DNA of 64,000 bases from Pseudomonadota bacterium (GCA_018817425.1 JAHITX010000080.1:1-64000), one strand, 5' to 3'. Positions 52,373-62,395 are shown, counted from the stretch's first letter. Notes: generated by a model from the sequence alone, not told the origin. A program made the numbers and translations.

Positions 52373-52418
52373 ATTGCATAATAAAATGCAATATAATCCT
52401 TGCTCCGGTAACCGGGGC
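52373..52418 (+). promoter_or_regulatory. Promoter and leader hairpin of the rpsF cluster
   Basis: TATAAT at 52392-52397 is a good -10 box; its -35 is weak. A short inverted repeat ATTGCAT (52373-52379) / ATGCAAT (52386-52392) overlaps it. Just downstream, GCTCCGG-TAA-CCGGGGC (52402-52418) forms a 7-bp hairpin before the AGGAGG site of rpsF. S6:S18 complexes bind structured leaders of their own mRNA in many bacteria, and this hairpin is a candidate, but I cannot confirm the full motif. A TTGACA at 52333 could belong to a second promoter. Confidence 0.4.
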
Positions 52419-52440
52419 TTTATATCCACGAGGAGGTTTT

Positions 52441-52890
52441 ATGAGAAGGTACGAGACAACTGTTATTATCAATCCTGATGTTCCACCTGAAAACAGGGCC
52501 CCCCTTTTAGAAAAAATTAATGAAACTATCACTCAGAAAGACGGATTTCTTGTTAAGCTCAACGAATGGGGAGCCCAGAAACTTGCCTACGAAATAAAGA
52601 AGAAAAATCGCGGCTATTATGTCCATATTGATTTTTGCGGGACAGGCGTGCTTGTAAGTGAGATGGAACGTTTCTTCCGTATAGACGATCGGGTTCTTAA
52701 ATTCATGACCATATTGCTTGAAAAAGATGCGGATATCGAAAAGATAAAAGCAAGAATGGCTGAAATTGAAGCAGAAGCTGCTTCATCCGCCCAAGAGGAC
52801 AAGTCGGAAAATGCTGAAACTCCTGCTGATGAGAACAAACCGGCACCGGAAGAGGCAAAAACAGAAAACGATAGCAGCGAAAAGGAGTAG
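52441..52890 (+). CDS. rpsF: 30S ribosomal protein S6
   Basis: A 149-residue protein. Residues 1-95 are the S6 fold: MRRYETTVIINPDVPPENRA, VKLNEWGAQKLAYEIKKKNR, YYVHIDFCG and the RIDDRVLKFMTILL end. The last ~50 residues are an acidic, Glu/Ala-rich extension (AAHS-type EAEAASSAQEDKSENAE), longer than in most S6 proteins and often seen in Deltaproteobacteria. It binds S18 and 16S rRNA in the small subunit platform. It has a strong AGGAGG site and heads the cluster with rpsR 3 bases downstream. Confidence 0.96.
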   Translation: MRRYETTVIINPDVPPENRAPLLEKINETITQKDGFLVKLNEWGAQKLAYEIKKKNRGYYVHIDFCGTGVLVSEMERFFRIDDRVLKFMTILLEKDADIEKIKARMAEIEAEAASSAQEDKSENAETPADENKPAPEEAKTENDSSEKE

Positions 52891-52893
52891 AAG

Positions 52894-53175
52894 ATGGCTT
52901 ACGATAATCAGGGCAGAGGACAACAGGTTGATGGGGATAAAAAGAAAAAAAGAGTATTTCACAGACGCAAAGTTTGCCGTTTTTGCGCGGATTCAACTAT
53001 TGTAATTGACTACAAAGATTTTAAATCACTCAGATATTTTACCACTGAAAGAGGAAAGATTATCCCAAGGCGCATTTCAGGTACATGTGCAAAACACCAG
53101 AGAGTCTTAACGCATGCTATAAAGCGTGCAAGGACAATAGCTCTTTTGCCTTACGTGGGGACTTTGGATTTTTAG
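52894..53175 (+). CDS. rpsR: 30S ribosomal protein S18
   Basis: A 93-residue protein: a basic N-terminal tail, then the S18 core [40 protein letters not shown] and [20 protein letters not shown] with a final LLPYV. Extra cysteines (CRFC, CAKH) suggest a zinc-binding (C+) form. It pairs with S6 in the 30S platform. The gene follows rpsF by 3 bases with AAAGGAG. Confidence 0.96.
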   Translation: MAYDNQGRGQQVDGDKKKKRVFHRRKVCRFCADSTIVIDYKDFKSLRYFTTERGKIIPRRISGTCAKHQRVLTHAIKRARTIALLPYVGTLDF

Positions 53176-53222
53176 CTATATATCTTATATAAGATAGGGC
53201 TTTTTGAGCGGAGGCTGGGATA

Positions 53223-54173
53223 GTGGCATATGCCGAAGGAGAGATATTTAAAGACACGTTGAAAGGGATTTCCATAGCGAGTCTTTTGTGTTTGGCATGT
53301 TTATCTATTCCGCTAATAGGTATTTTATGCGCCCTGCTTGTTCCCTTGCCGATACTGTTTTATAGTTCCAAATTAGGCAGAAGGTCAGGGCTTAAGATAT
53401 TTGGCGCAACTATTTTTGTAATTATATGTGTGTTACGCTCTGTATCAATAGACCTTGTGTTTTTTGCCGAACTTCTATTCTTGGGATTTATATTCAGCGA
53501 ATTTTTTCGGGTTGACCTATCTATAGAAAAAACTATTGGATATGCATGTTTCAGCATTCTGGCGACAGGAACAATTGCTCTGGTCATATTTGGCAACATT
53601 CACGGTTCGGGAATTTATGATATAATTTCAGAGTATGTTGCAATAAATTTGAAGCAATCCATTGAGTTATATAAACAAATGGGCATACCTGAAGAAAACA
53701 TACGAATGCTTTTAGACAATATAGAGCTTGTTCAGTATATTTTTATAAGGATAATCCCATCGCTTGCAATTGCCTCAACTCTGTTTTTAAGCTGGGTAAC
53801 TTTGTTGATAGCAAAACCTTTGTTTGCCAAAAAGAAACTTTTTTATCCTGATTTTGGCACACTGAATTTGTGGAAAGCACCTGAGCAGCTTGTATGGGTT
53901 GTGATAGGAGCTTTTCTGATGCTTTTGGTCCCTGACAAAGCCATTATGATGTTCGGGGCAAATATTTTGCTTGTTATGATGCCGATATACTTTTTTCAGG
54001 GTATAGCCATTGTATCTTATTATTTTGCAAAAAAGCAGCTCCCCAAAGGGCTAAGAGTTTTATTATACAGCGTAATTGCTTTACAATATATTGCGGCTGT
54101 GCTTATAACAGGTCTTGGTTTTTTTGATATCTGGCTTAATGTCAGAAAAACAGAAAACCCTCAAAAAAGTTGA
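53223..54173 (+). CDS. DUF2232 family membrane protein
   Basis: A 316-residue polytopic membrane protein with a GTG start at 53223 behind GGAGG. About eight hydrophobic helices are visible, for example SIASLLCLACLSIPLIGILC, LGFIFSEFF, TGTIALVIFGNIHGSG, and late helices AFLMLLVPDKAIMMF and IALQYIAAVLITGLGFF. The central loop IKLYKQMGIPEENIRMLLDN-like segment and LWKAPEQLVWVVIGAFLML match DUF2232 members, which are conserved between rpsR and rplI in Deltaproteobacteria. Function unknown; possibly an energy-coupling or wall-related membrane component. Confidence 0.85.
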   Translation: MAYAEGEIFKDTLKGISIASLLCLACLSIPLIGILCALLVPLPILFYSSKLGRRSGLKIFGATIFVIICVLRSVSIDLVFFAELLFLGFIFSEFFRVDLSIEKTIGYACFSILATGTIALVIFGNIHGSGIYDIISEYVAINLKQSIELYKQMGIPEENIRMLLDNIELVQYIFIRIIPSLAIASTLFLSWVTLLIAKPLFAKKKLFYPDFGTLNLWKAPEQLVWVVIGAFLMLLVPDKAIMMFGANILLVMMPIYFFQGIAIVSYYFAKKQLPKGLRVLLYSVIALQYIAAVLITGLGFFDIWLNVRKTENPQKS

Positions 54174-54290
54174 TGTACTTGCTATAGGACAAGACGATTA
54201 ACTTTGAATATATAAATTTTGAAATTTGACGGCTTAATTATGCTGCTTTCATGGCAGCACAAAAAGCCCGCTTTTATTTGGAGGTTAATA

Positions 54291-54734
54291 ATGGAAGTAA
54301 TATTGAAAGAAACTATTGAATCACTTGGCATTATCGGCTCTATCGTAAATGTTAAGGATGGGTATGCAAGAAACTATCTTTTACCCCAGAAAAAGGCTGT
54401 GCCAAACACCTTGCACAACCTTAAGCTGCTTGAGCGTGAAAAAGTCAAAGTAGAAGTTCTTATAGCAAAAGAAAAAGGTCTTGCAGAAGAAGTAGCTAAA
54501 AAAATCGATGGGGTAGTCTGTAAGTTAACAGCAAAGGTCAGCGAGGGAGACCGCCTGTATGGATCGGTTTCTGCAAGAGAGATAGTTGATGCACTGGAAG
54601 CACAGGGCATTGTTGTTGAGAAAAATATGGTGTTGCTTGATGAACCCATAAAAACATTAGGCACTTTTTCCATACCTGTTCGGGTATATAAGGGAGTTAA
54701 ACCGACAATAACTGTCGAAGTTGCGCCTGAGTAA
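54291..54734 (+). CDS. rplI: 50S ribosomal protein L9
   Basis: A 147-residue protein with the start at ATG 54291 (MEVILKETIESLG), which has GGAGG 7 bases upstream; the in-frame extension to 54219 has no homologous sequence. N-terminal domain GIIGSIVNVKDGYARNYLLP is the L9 signature, then the long connecting helix (LLEREKVKVEVLIAKEKGLA) and a C-terminal domain with LTAKVSEGDRLYGSVSAREI. It binds 23S rRNA near the L1 stalk. Confidence 0.96.
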   Translation: MEVILKETIESLGIIGSIVNVKDGYARNYLLPQKKAVPNTLHNLKLLEREKVKVEVLIAKEKGLAEEVAKKIDGVVCKLTAKVSEGDRLYGSVSAREIVDALEAQGIVVEKNMVLLDEPIKTLGTFSIPVRVYKGVKPTITVEVAPE

Positions 54735-54755
54735 ATTATTATTATATCAAATTCA

Positions 54756-56141
54756 ATGACAAGGACTAAACAACAAGGCGCAAAAGATACATCTTTGCTA
54801 AGGGTTCCTCCCCAGAGTATCGAGGCCGAGGAATCTTTGCTAAGCGCTATTTTGTTCGATAATAACACATTACTTGACATTGTAGAGATTCTCTCTCCTG
54901 ATGATTTTTATAAGTCTGTTCATCAGATAATTTATTCGGCTGTGTTGGAGCTTTTTAACAAAAGTGAACCGGTTGATCTTGTTACATTATCCAATGCCCT
55001 AAAAGAACAGGGCAAGATTGAACAAATTGGCGGAGCAACATATTTAGCCAGGCTTTTAGATATTCCTCTTGCAACAAATGCATCGCATTACGCCAGAATA
55101 GTATACGAAAAAGCATGTTTAAGAAGACTTATCGAACAGGCGAATAACATTGTAAGAAAATGTTTTGAAGATGGCGGGAATCTTGATGAGATACTCGATT
55201 ATTCCCAAAGCTCAATCTTTGAAATATCCGAAAAGAAAATAAAGCAGGCCTTTTATCCTTTAAAAGACTTAATAAATGTTAATATTGATGCTCTTGAGGA
55301 AAGACAGGGGAAAAGAGCCCTTGTTACCGGTGTAGAGACAGGCTTTACCGATCTTGATAAGATGACATCGGGTTTTCAGAAATCAGATCTTATAATTATT
55401 GCTGCGCGTCCCGGTATGGGCAAGACCGCGTTTGCCTTAAATATTGCCAGAAATGCAGCCGTTAAATCAAATACCCCCGTTGCCGTTTTTTCGCTTGAAA
55501 TGTCCAAGGAGCAGTTATCATTAAGAATGCTATGTTCAGAAGCAAAAGTGGATTCTTCGCGTGTAAGAAGCGGATTCTTAAGTAATGAAGACTGGAAAAG
55601 CCTTACGGATGCAGCAGGAATGTTATCCGAACAACCCATATTTATAGATGATTCTCCGGCTATATCCGTTATGGAAATTCGGGCTAAAGCCCGCAGGCTT
55701 ACAATGAATAAAGGACTTGGACTTGTTATTGTAGATTATCTTCAACTCATGCGAAGTTCACTTCCTACTGAACGCAGGGATCTTGAAATTGCTGATATAT
55801 CAAGGTCCTTAAAAGCTCTTGCAAAAGAGTTAAGTGTTCCTGTTATTGCGCTGTCCCAGCTAAACAGAAAACTTGAAGACCGGGCGGATAAAAGACCACA
55901 GCTTGCCGATTTGAGAGAGTCGGGAGCCCTTGAGCAGGATGCAGATGTGGTAGCCTTTATTTACAGGGACGAAGTATATAATAAGAGTGAAGATAATCCC
56001 CATAGAAACACCGCAGAAATTTTGCTTGAGAAACAAAGAAACGGGCCTACAGGTAAAATCACTTTGACTTTTATGAGCGCATTTACATTATTTAAGGATA
56101 TGGCAATAGACAGATACAACACAGGAGAAGACCAACCATGA
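54756..56141 (+). CDS. dnaB: Replicative DNA helicase DnaB
   Basis: A 461-residue RecA-fold helicase of normal length. N-terminal domain: PPQSIEAEESLLSAILFDNN. Linker around 150-175. Walker A is ARPGMGKTAFALNIA (about 215-229); Walker B is LVIVDYLQLM; the arginine finger region and sensor are in LADLRESGALEQDADVVAFI. It unwinds DNA ahead of the fork as a hexamer. It sits 21 bases after rplI, a standard neighbour. Confidence 0.96.
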   Translation: MTRTKQQGAKDTSLLRVPPQSIEAEESLLSAILFDNNTLLDIVEILSPDDFYKSVHQIIYSAVLELFNKSEPVDLVTLSNALKEQGKIEQIGGATYLARLLDIPLATNASHYARIVYEKACLRRLIEQANNIVRKCFEDGGNLDEILDYSQSSIFEISEKKIKQAFYPLKDLINVNIDALEERQGKRALVTGVETGFTDLDKMTSGFQKSDLIIIAARPGMGKTAFALNIARNAAVKSNTPVAVFSLEMSKEQLSLRMLCSEAKVDSSRVRSGFLSNEDWKSLTDAAGMLSEQPIFIDDSPAISVMEIRAKARRLTMNKGLGLVIVDYLQLMRSSLPTERRDLEIADISRSLKALAKELSVPVIALSQLNRKLEDRADKRPQLADLRESGALEQDADVVAFIYRDEVYNKSEDNPHRNTAEILLEKQRNGPTGKITLTFMSAFTLFKDMAIDRYNTGEDQP

Positions 56142-56156
56142 TATAAGGGGGCCTGA

Positions 56157-56444
56157 ATGCTTAGAACAATTAGAAAGTATATCTTAATTGGTATTGCGAT
56201 TTGTGCCGTTTATTTCTTCCTGGATAATCATATAATCCTTGATGGAAAGAATATTCATCTTCTTAAGAAAAGTGAGTTGACCTTTGTTTACACATTTTAT
56301 GAGCTTGAAGATAAGAGGCCGGAGACAATAATGAAAATTGATGATCTCAGATATGACGGTATCGGAGATCTTCTGGTGGAACTTGGGAAAATCTCTGAAA
56401 GAGAAAAAATCAGGCTTGAAAATAAATACGATGCCGAAAATTAA
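56157..56444 (+). CDS. Small single-pass membrane protein
   Basis: A 95-residue protein with an N-terminal membrane segment (YILIGIAICAVYFFL) and a charged C-terminal part (YELEDKRPETIMKIDDLRYD, then a helix REKIRLENKY). It follows dnaB by 15 bases with GGGGG as a poor ribosome binding site, and precedes the isocitrate dehydrogenase gene by 40 bases. Not recognised; might be conserved in relatives at this position. Confidence 0.6.
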   Translation: MLRTIRKYILIGIAICAVYFFLDNHIILDGKNIHLLKKSELTFVYTFYELEDKRPETIMKIDDLRYDGIGDLLVELGKISEREKIRLENKYDAEN

Positions 56445-56484
56445 AATAACAGGTGCAATTTCCCTTAAAAGAAAGCTTATATAA

Positions 56485-57711
56485 ATGACTGAAGCTAAGA
56501 TTACCATAAATACTGACGGTACGTTAAATGTTCCCGATTTCCCAATTATCCCATTTATTAAAGGAGATGGTACAGGGCCTGATATCTGGAATGCGGCAAG
56601 CCAGGTGTTTGATAAAGCTGTGGCAAGCGCATACAAAGGCAAAAGAGAAATAAAATGGCTTGAAATACTGGCCGGTGAGAAGGCATTTAAAAATACAGGA
56701 AAATGGCTTCCCGAAGAAACCATTAATGCTATCAGAAACCATGTTGTTGCCATAAAAGGTCCTATGACTACACCTGTAGGAAAAGGCATAAGAAGTGTTA
56801 ATGTTTCTTTAAGACAAAAACTTGATCTTTATTCTTGCATTCGTCCTGTGAAATATATCGATTCCGTTCCGAGCCCTATGAAAAATCCTGAAAAAGTCGA
56901 TATGGTTATTTTCAGAGAAAATACCGAGGATTTATATGCAGGAATAGAATGGGAAGAAGGAAGTGAAGGCGCTTTTGAGATCAGAAACTTTCTGGCAAAT
57001 AATATGGGAGTTTTTCTTCCCGAAGATGCAGGTATCGGAATTAAGCCGATCAGCAAAAAAAACAGCAAGCGTCTTGTTGCAAAAGCTATATCCTATGCGG
57101 TTTCTGAAGGACTTTCCAGTGTGACCCTGATGCACAAGGGCAATATCATGAAATTTACCGAAGGCGCTTTTGTAAAATGGGGTTACGAAGTTGCAAAGGA
57201 AATGTTTGGAGATAAAACGATAACCGAACAGGAGCTTTTTGATAAATATAACGGAAAAAGACCCGAAGGAAAAGTAATAATAAAAGACCGTATTGCAGAT
57301 ATGCTTTTTCAGCAGGTTCTGTTGAGGCCTGAAGAATATGATGTTATTGCTACTCCGAACTTAAACGGTGATTATATTTCTGATGCTCTTGCCGCCCAGG
57401 TTGGTGGTCTCGGCATGGCTCCTGGCGCGAATATCGGAGATTTTTGCGCTGTTTTTGAGGCAACTCACGGCACAGCGCCAAAGTATGCCGATAAAGATAT
57501 AGTAAATCCCAGTTCCCTAATTCTTTCCGGTGCCATGATGTTTGATTATATGCAATGGGACGAAGTTTCCGAATTGATAAGATCCAGCCTGCAGGCAACC
57601 ATTAATAATAAAATTGTGACATATGATCTTGCGCGCCAGATGGAAGGCGCTAAAAAGGTAAAATGTTCACAGTTTGCCGCTGCAATCATCGAAAAGATGG
57701 GCACACTTTAA
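56485..57711 (+). CDS. icd: Isocitrate dehydrogenase, NADP-type
   Basis: A 408-residue protein of the Icd family: [20 protein letters not shown], the phosphorylation/isocitrate site [40 protein letters not shown], the metal-binding region [20 protein letters not shown]-like [12 protein letters not shown], and [15 protein letters not shown]. It oxidatively decarboxylates isocitrate to 2-oxoglutarate; cofactor preference is inferred from the family. Length is near E. coli Icd. Consistent with a complete oxidative or reductive TCA-type pathway. Confidence 0.95.
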   Translation: MTEAKITINTDGTLNVPDFPIIPFIKGDGTGPDIWNAASQVFDKAVASAYKGKREIKWLEILAGEKAFKNTGKWLPEETINAIRNHVVAIKGPMTTPVGKGIRSVNVSLRQKLDLYSCIRPVKYIDSVPSPMKNPEKVDMVIFRENTEDLYAGIEWEEGSEGAFEIRNFLANNMGVFLPEDAGIGIKPISKKNSKRLVAKAISYAVSEGLSSVTLMHKGNIMKFTEGAFVKWGYEVAKEMFGDKTITEQELFDKYNGKRPEGKVIIKDRIADMLFQQVLLRPEEYDVIATPNLNGDYISDALAAQVGGLGMAPGANIGDFCAVFEATHGTAPKYADKDIVNPSSLILSGAMMFDYMQWDEVSELIRSSLQATINNKIVTYDLARQMEGAKKVKCSQFAAAIIEKMGTL

Positions 57712-57717
57712 ATACTT

Positions 57718-58542
57718 ATGATCCGCATAGCGGAGATATTGAAAGAAGCTGTTTTTCCTTCCAGGTGTATTGTGTGCGGTTCTTTTTTTCACGGTTTTTC
57801 TAAAAACAATTCTGTAGATATTGATAATTTAGCGGACAAGCTGTCCGAAATGGAAAACATCACGTTTGAAAGAGTAATGTATCCATTCCTTTGTGCCGCC
57901 TGCTGTGACGATTATTTGCCTGTAGAATCTCCAATATGTTCCTCATGCGGGACTGTTTTTAAAAGCCGTGAGGGCGAAGACCATCTTTGCCAGAAATGCA
58001 TTGAACATCCAAAACGTTTTGGAAAAGCCCGTGCTATATTTCTCTACAGCCAGGCAGTGATGGAAGTAATTCATTCTTTCAAATACAAAGGAAAGCTTCA
58101 GGTTGCAGCTTCTCTTGAATTACTTCTTTTTTCCGTACTTATGCGGCACTGGAAACTAAGTGATTTTGATATTGTTATTCCTGTTCCCCTGCATATAAAA
58201 CGTTTCAGGGCAAGGGGATTTAATCAGGCCTATTTTCTTATAAGAAATTTAAAAGAATTAGCTGAAAGGTTCATGGTTGAATCAGGCCGGATTGAAATAG
58301 GCAAAGATGTCATTGAAAGAACCGTATGGACTCAGCCGCAAACCGGTCTGGGGCGCGAAGAAAGAATAAAAAATATCAAAGGAGCTTTTACAGTTAAGGA
58401 ATCTTCTAAAGTAAAGGCAAAGAGAATTCTTTTAGTAGATGATGTATATACTACCGGAGCCACAGTTGACGAATGCGCAAAAGTTCTTATGAAAAGTGGA
58501 GCAAAAAGCGTTGATGTTCTTACTCTTGCAAGAGCGATTTGA
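57718..58542 (+). CDS. ComF family protein (phosphoribosyltransferase-like)
   Basis: A 274-residue protein of the ComF family. N-terminal zinc-binding cysteines CIVCGSFF and CSSCGTVF with CQKC later form the usual pair of motifs. The PRTase domain has FDIVIPVPLHIKRFRARGFN (PRPP-contact-like) and the PPi/ribose loop ILLVDDVYTTGATVDECAKV. ComF in transformable bacteria takes part in DNA uptake; in others the role is unclear. It follows icd by 6 bases. Confidence 0.9.
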   Translation: MIRIAEILKEAVFPSRCIVCGSFFHGFSKNNSVDIDNLADKLSEMENITFERVMYPFLCAACCDDYLPVESPICSSCGTVFKSREGEDHLCQKCIEHPKRFGKARAIFLYSQAVMEVIHSFKYKGKLQVAASLELLLFSVLMRHWKLSDFDIVIPVPLHIKRFRARGFNQAYFLIRNLKELAERFMVESGRIEIGKDVIERTVWTQPQTGLGREERIKNIKGAFTVKESSKVKAKRILLVDDVYTTGATVDECAKVLMKSGAKSVDVLTLARAI

Positions 58543-58775
58543 CAGATACGACAAATAAGAGTGCTAATCACAATCTCCTTACTTTAAAACTATCATCCAC
58601 ACCAACCCCTTTTCCGGAAAGAAATAATTATATGCATCCCCTATTTTCTAATGATCAAGAAATAATGCCACATAGCTATAACATAAATTGTTTGATTTTA
58701 GATAAATATTAAAGTAGAAAAAAACCTGATTTGAAATACAGATATTTTCACATACATTAATTATTGAGCTTTACT

Positions 58776-59897
58776 ATGATACTTAATAAGATTTTTAGAT
58801 ATCTGATTCTTTGTGCTCTGCCTTTTATTCTTCCGGCTCTTGCTTGTGCAGAAAACCTGTCAGAAATTCCTGCTATTAAGTTCCAGGTATCAAAGCAATC
58901 CGTTTCACTTGTAAGATTGAGCGATATCGGAGCTACAGAAATCGTAGCCAATAAGAATATTGCCTTAATCAATAGCGGCAGAAGTATTCGGGTGCTTAAA
59001 GCCAATAGCAACAAAATTGAAAACAAGTTGATTAGCGCACTTCCTCATAACTCATTTTGGTATGGCCCAGTATGCGTTATGAGGGATAGTTTTGTCATTG
59101 CTGTAACTGAATATCCGGAAGAACAAAGAAGTAAAGAAATAAACACGCATAGAGGTGGATTTAAAGCAGGGCCATCCTCGAACAGATTTATTATTATTAC
59201 TCCATCTTCTCCTGATCGTTATATAAAGACACTCAAAGTATCTTCTCGGCCGCCACTAAATTATGACGGAATTAAAGTCGTTAAAAGTAATCAGTTTTCT
59301 GCTCATGTGCAAAGCTGTGCTTGGGACGGAAATGAGATATATTTTGGAAGCTACGGTTCATTTGGAAAAGCAAACTTTGAGAAGGGTACTATCGATTTGG
59401 TTGAAGAAGATGAAGGGCTTGCATTTAACCGATTTGCATTGCTTGTCGAGAGAAAGGCTATTTGGGTTGGAATTGATGAGGGTGGAATGGGTGGCGCATT
59501 CCTTGAGATGAAACCTTTGGAAGGTGAATCACGGTCATTCTCCATAAATACTGAAAATGATATAATTTCTTTCAATACTCTCTTGCGGCATCGAGGGTTA
59601 TTGCTCGTTGGAACAAGTCACGGGCTATTTATGTTAAACGAAGCTTCTGGAAAATTTCAATGTTTCGATTTTGGTGAGAGCCTCTCTGGGCTGTCAGTGA
59701 GTTCACTGGTAAGCTGCAAAGGGCTTCTCTGGGTGTTTATTGGGGGAGAATGGTTAACTGTTGATATAAAAAAGAACCACGCTGTTCATTACATCAATAC
59801 AAGTTCTACCAAGTTGTCGACCGGTATTCCTTTTGGTAATGGATGGATCTTAGGTGGAGTTTCCGGTGTATGGAAGTGCCAATTTGCTTCAAGATAA
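58776..59897 (+). CDS. Exported protein with a probable beta-propeller
   Basis: A 373-residue protein; ATG 58776 is preferred to TTG 58764, which adds four residues. A signal peptide (ILNKIFRYLILCALPFILPA) is cut after ACA. The rest is strand-rich with recurrent blade-like units, IALINSGRSIRVLKANSNKI, AHVQSCAWDGNEIYFGSYGS, LLRHRGLLLVGTSHGLFMLN and LLWVFIGGEWLTVDIKKN, resembling the two-component-sensor-type or WD-like propellers. No catalytic site is seen. It is in a region with a 233-base gap on its left. Possibly a ligand-binding periplasmic protein. Confidence 0.68.
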   Translation: MILNKIFRYLILCALPFILPALACAENLSEIPAIKFQVSKQSVSLVRLSDIGATEIVANKNIALINSGRSIRVLKANSNKIENKLISALPHNSFWYGPVCVMRDSFVIAVTEYPEEQRSKEINTHRGGFKAGPSSNRFIIITPSSPDRYIKTLKVSSRPPLNYDGIKVVKSNQFSAHVQSCAWDGNEIYFGSYGSFGKANFEKGTIDLVEEDEGLAFNRFALLVERKAIWVGIDEGGMGGAFLEMKPLEGESRSFSINTENDIISFNTLLRHRGLLLVGTSHGLFMLNEASGKFQCFDFGESLSGLSVSSLVSCKGLLWVFIGGEWLTVDIKKNHAVHYINTSSTKLSTGIPFGNGWILGGVSGVWKCQFASR

Positions 59898-59999
59898 ACA
59901 CATTTGCAATTACGATTATTGTATCGAACAATAAACGATAAAGCCGTTTGGCGTTGATGAATACATACTCTCTGTAATATTTAAAAAGGAATAATAACC

Positions 60000-61322
60000 T
60001 TGAGTGAACTAAAACACTGGAAATGGTTAAAGGGACAATTACCGGAATGGATTGATAGGGGTATTATTACTTCCGAGCAGTCGGAGAGAATAATCAATGA
60101 GCAGCCGATTGAACAGGGGCATAGCCTGCTGACGCGTATTTTAATAAGTATCAGCGCTCTTCTAATCGGTCTTGGAGTCATCAGCTTTTTTGCCTATAAC
60201 TGGCAGGACATGACAAAATGGATGAAGCTTGCTACCATATTTTTGTCATTTATTATTGCTCATGGAGTCGGACTATGGCTGGGCCGAAAACCTGAAAAAA
60301 ATGCACATACCGAATTCTGGCATCTGCTTGGTTCTTTTCTATTTGGCGCTGCAATTATCCTTATTGCACAAATTTATCATATTGACGAACACGCCCCCAA
60401 TGGTATTCTTCTTTGGTCGCTTGGGCCCCTGATGATGATGTTTATCCTTAAATCGACTCCACAAATGCTATTGTATGCCGTTTTGGTTATTGTTTGGCAA
60501 ATAATGGAAATAGAATTTCATACATCTCAGTCATGGGCGGTTTTCTATGTTTGTACATCGGTTATACTATTTTCCATTTATAAAAAGCACTGGTTTCCTG
60601 TAGCAATCGCAACCGTTTCCATAGTAGTTGTTTCTGCAATACAGTGTCGTTTCAGTAGCGTTAATCCATTGGCTGTTCTGCTTTGTCTTGGTGCCATGTG
60701 TGTCGGTGTCGGTCTTTTAATCAGAAGATCATCCTACGCAAGCTGTGCAGTAACTCCGGAAGCAATTGGGCTTATTCTTTATATTATAATGCTTATTGCT
60801 TTCACATTTCCGGAAATCATAAAAGAGTCTTTTTTATCAAGAAAATATACTAAAGATGTAAGTATTATTTATCCCTTGTTAATCACCTTTGCAGTATTAT
60901 CCATTTGGGGATCGTTCTTATTGCCTTTAAAAACTTTGTCCGAACGCATTAAATCCTTACCACAGAAAAGCAATCTGCTTGTTTTTGCCGGATTTATTTT
61001 AGTCATTATAATTCTGTTTGCAGGCATATCCTCTGCATCTTATGAGTCGAAAAACGTTCTTAAAAACGTGGCAGCCATCGGGTTTAACATCATTGCTTTG
61101 ATTCATGGAATTGTACTTATTTTTTCCGGAACCGGTTCTGGAAGAACAGGCGTATCTTTTGCCGGATGCATTATTGTTATCATCGTTATCATATCACGCT
61201 TTATGTCTTTTACGGATAATCTTCTGATTCGATCCGCATGTTTCTTATTGGCAGGAACATTTACATTGATGATTTCCATTAAAACTTCAAAAGTAAAGAA
61301 GATTGCAGGTGCAAATGCTTAA
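60000..61322 (+). CDS. DUF2157 family membrane protein
   Basis: A 440-residue membrane protein starting at TTG 60000 behind AAAGGA. The N terminus is the DUF2157 signature (KGQLPEWIDRGIITSEQSER, RILISISALLIGLGVISFFA), followed by about ten hydrophobic helices, among them LGSFLFGAAIILIAQIYHID and KNVLKNVAAIGFNIIALIHG. DUF2157 is of unknown function. It overlaps the next gene, a GDYXXLXY protein, with which it commonly forms a pair. Confidence 0.88.
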   Translation: MSELKHWKWLKGQLPEWIDRGIITSEQSERIINEQPIEQGHSLLTRILISISALLIGLGVISFFAYNWQDMTKWMKLATIFLSFIIAHGVGLWLGRKPEKNAHTEFWHLLGSFLFGAAIILIAQIYHIDEHAPNGILLWSLGPLMMMFILKSTPQMLLYAVLVIVWQIMEIEFHTSQSWAVFYVCTSVILFSIYKKHWFPVAIATVSIVVVSAIQCRFSSVNPLAVLLCLGAMCVGVGLLIRRSSYASCAVTPEAIGLILYIIMLIAFTFPEIIKESFLSRKYTKDVSIIYPLLITFAVLSIWGSFLLPLKTLSERIKSLPQKSNLLVFAGFILVIIILFAGISSASYESKNVLKNVAAIGFNIIALIHGIVLIFSGTGSGRTGVSFAGCIIVIIVIISRFMSFTDNLLIRSACFLLAGTFTLMISIKTSKVKKIAGANA

Positions 61323-62313
61323 ACGAAAAAATACATTAATAATAGTTGCGGTGTTGTTGCAATGTATTGCTTTGGCGGCAATTTGTTTTCAACGTGAAAT
61401 AATACTTCATTCCGGAAATGTTGTTTATATGCGCACTGCTCCGGTAGATCCCAGAGATCTGTTTCGCGGAGATTATGTCAGGCTAAACTATGAGGCTTCA
61501 ACTATTCCAAAAAATCTAATCACAGATGATCTTTGGGACAAAATAAAATCCGAGAATTGCGTGTATGTAATATATGAAACTGATGATCGAAATGTTATGA
61601 TTCCAAAGAAATTGTCCGTAAATAAACCACCTGCTACCGAGAAGTATATTCGCGCATACACTACAGGAAAAATGTCTTGGGATGCTTTTCTGCGGTACGG
61701 TATTGAAAAATATTTTATGGAACAGGGCAAGGGACGCACGCTTGAAAAGGGCAAGACGCTGAAAGGCATTCATATACCCCTTGAAATGGAAGTTGCAATC
61801 GGCAAAGGAAACGGAATAGCGGTTTTAAAAGGATATCGGTACGCCGATCTTGGAATGAATATAGTGACCCCCAAAAGAAAAGATGAGAATGAAAATAAAT
61901 CTTTTTGCATCACACTTAAAATTGTTAACGCATCCAATAAACCTCTATCAATAATACAACCGGAGGACAACAGAACTTTTGAAATTGAGATATTGTCCAA
62001 CAGAAATGAAAAAGAACCTATTGAGATAAGTGCTCCCGAAAATATAAGCATGTTTTACACTCAGTCTGACATAAAAATTATTGCACCGGAATCTGTATAT
62101 GATGTTAAAATTGATTTAAGCAATTCCGGTTACAAATTGCATAAAGGTGGTAAGGAGATTTCATGGAATGATTTTTTTGCAGGATACCAAAATGCTCGCA
62201 TTAAATATGTTTCTCCTTCACCAGAAAAGCTGGAAGGATTGAAAGGAGCTGAATCCCTATGGAAAGGAGTCATATACAGCCGAAATTTCACAAGGTATGA
62301 TTTGTCGAATTAA
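61315..62313 (+). CDS. GDYXXLXY domain protein
   Basis: A 332-residue protein with start ATG 61315 (MLKRKNTLIIVAVLLQ), behind GCAGGTG; the in-frame TTG 61303 is rejected. An N-terminal transmembrane segment is followed by the family signature PRDLFRGDYVRLNYEAS (GDYVRLNY). Middle strands (AYTTGKMSWDAFLRYGIEKY, LEMEVAIGKGNGIAVLKGYR) and a C-terminal region of beta pattern follow. Membrane-anchored, with unknown function. It overlaps the upstream DUF2157 gene by 8 bases. Confidence 0.88.
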   Translation: MLKRKNTLIIVAVLLQCIALAAICFQREIILHSGNVVYMRTAPVDPRDLFRGDYVRLNYEASTIPKNLITDDLWDKIKSENCVYVIYETDDRNVMIPKKLSVNKPPATEKYIRAYTTGKMSWDAFLRYGIEKYFMEQGKGRTLEKGKTLKGIHIPLEMEVAIGKGNGIAVLKGYRYADLGMNIVTPKRKDENENKSFCITLKIVNASNKPLSIIQPEDNRTFEIEILSNRNEKEPIEISAPENISMFYTQSDIKIIAPESVYDVKIDLSNSGYKLHKGGKEISWNDFFAGYQNARIKYVSPSPEKLEGLKGAESLWKGVIYSRNFTRYDLSN

Positions 62314-62395
62314 TATGAAAGACAATGGTGCAAAAAAGTATTTTAGTATCAAAGGAAACAGTTCCAAAAAGTTTTAGAGAAAGGTTTATTGTTTC

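Noticed and set aside
54219-54290. Extended L9 reading frame
   Set aside because: No L9 has such an extension, and the ribosome binding site is directly upstream of 54291.
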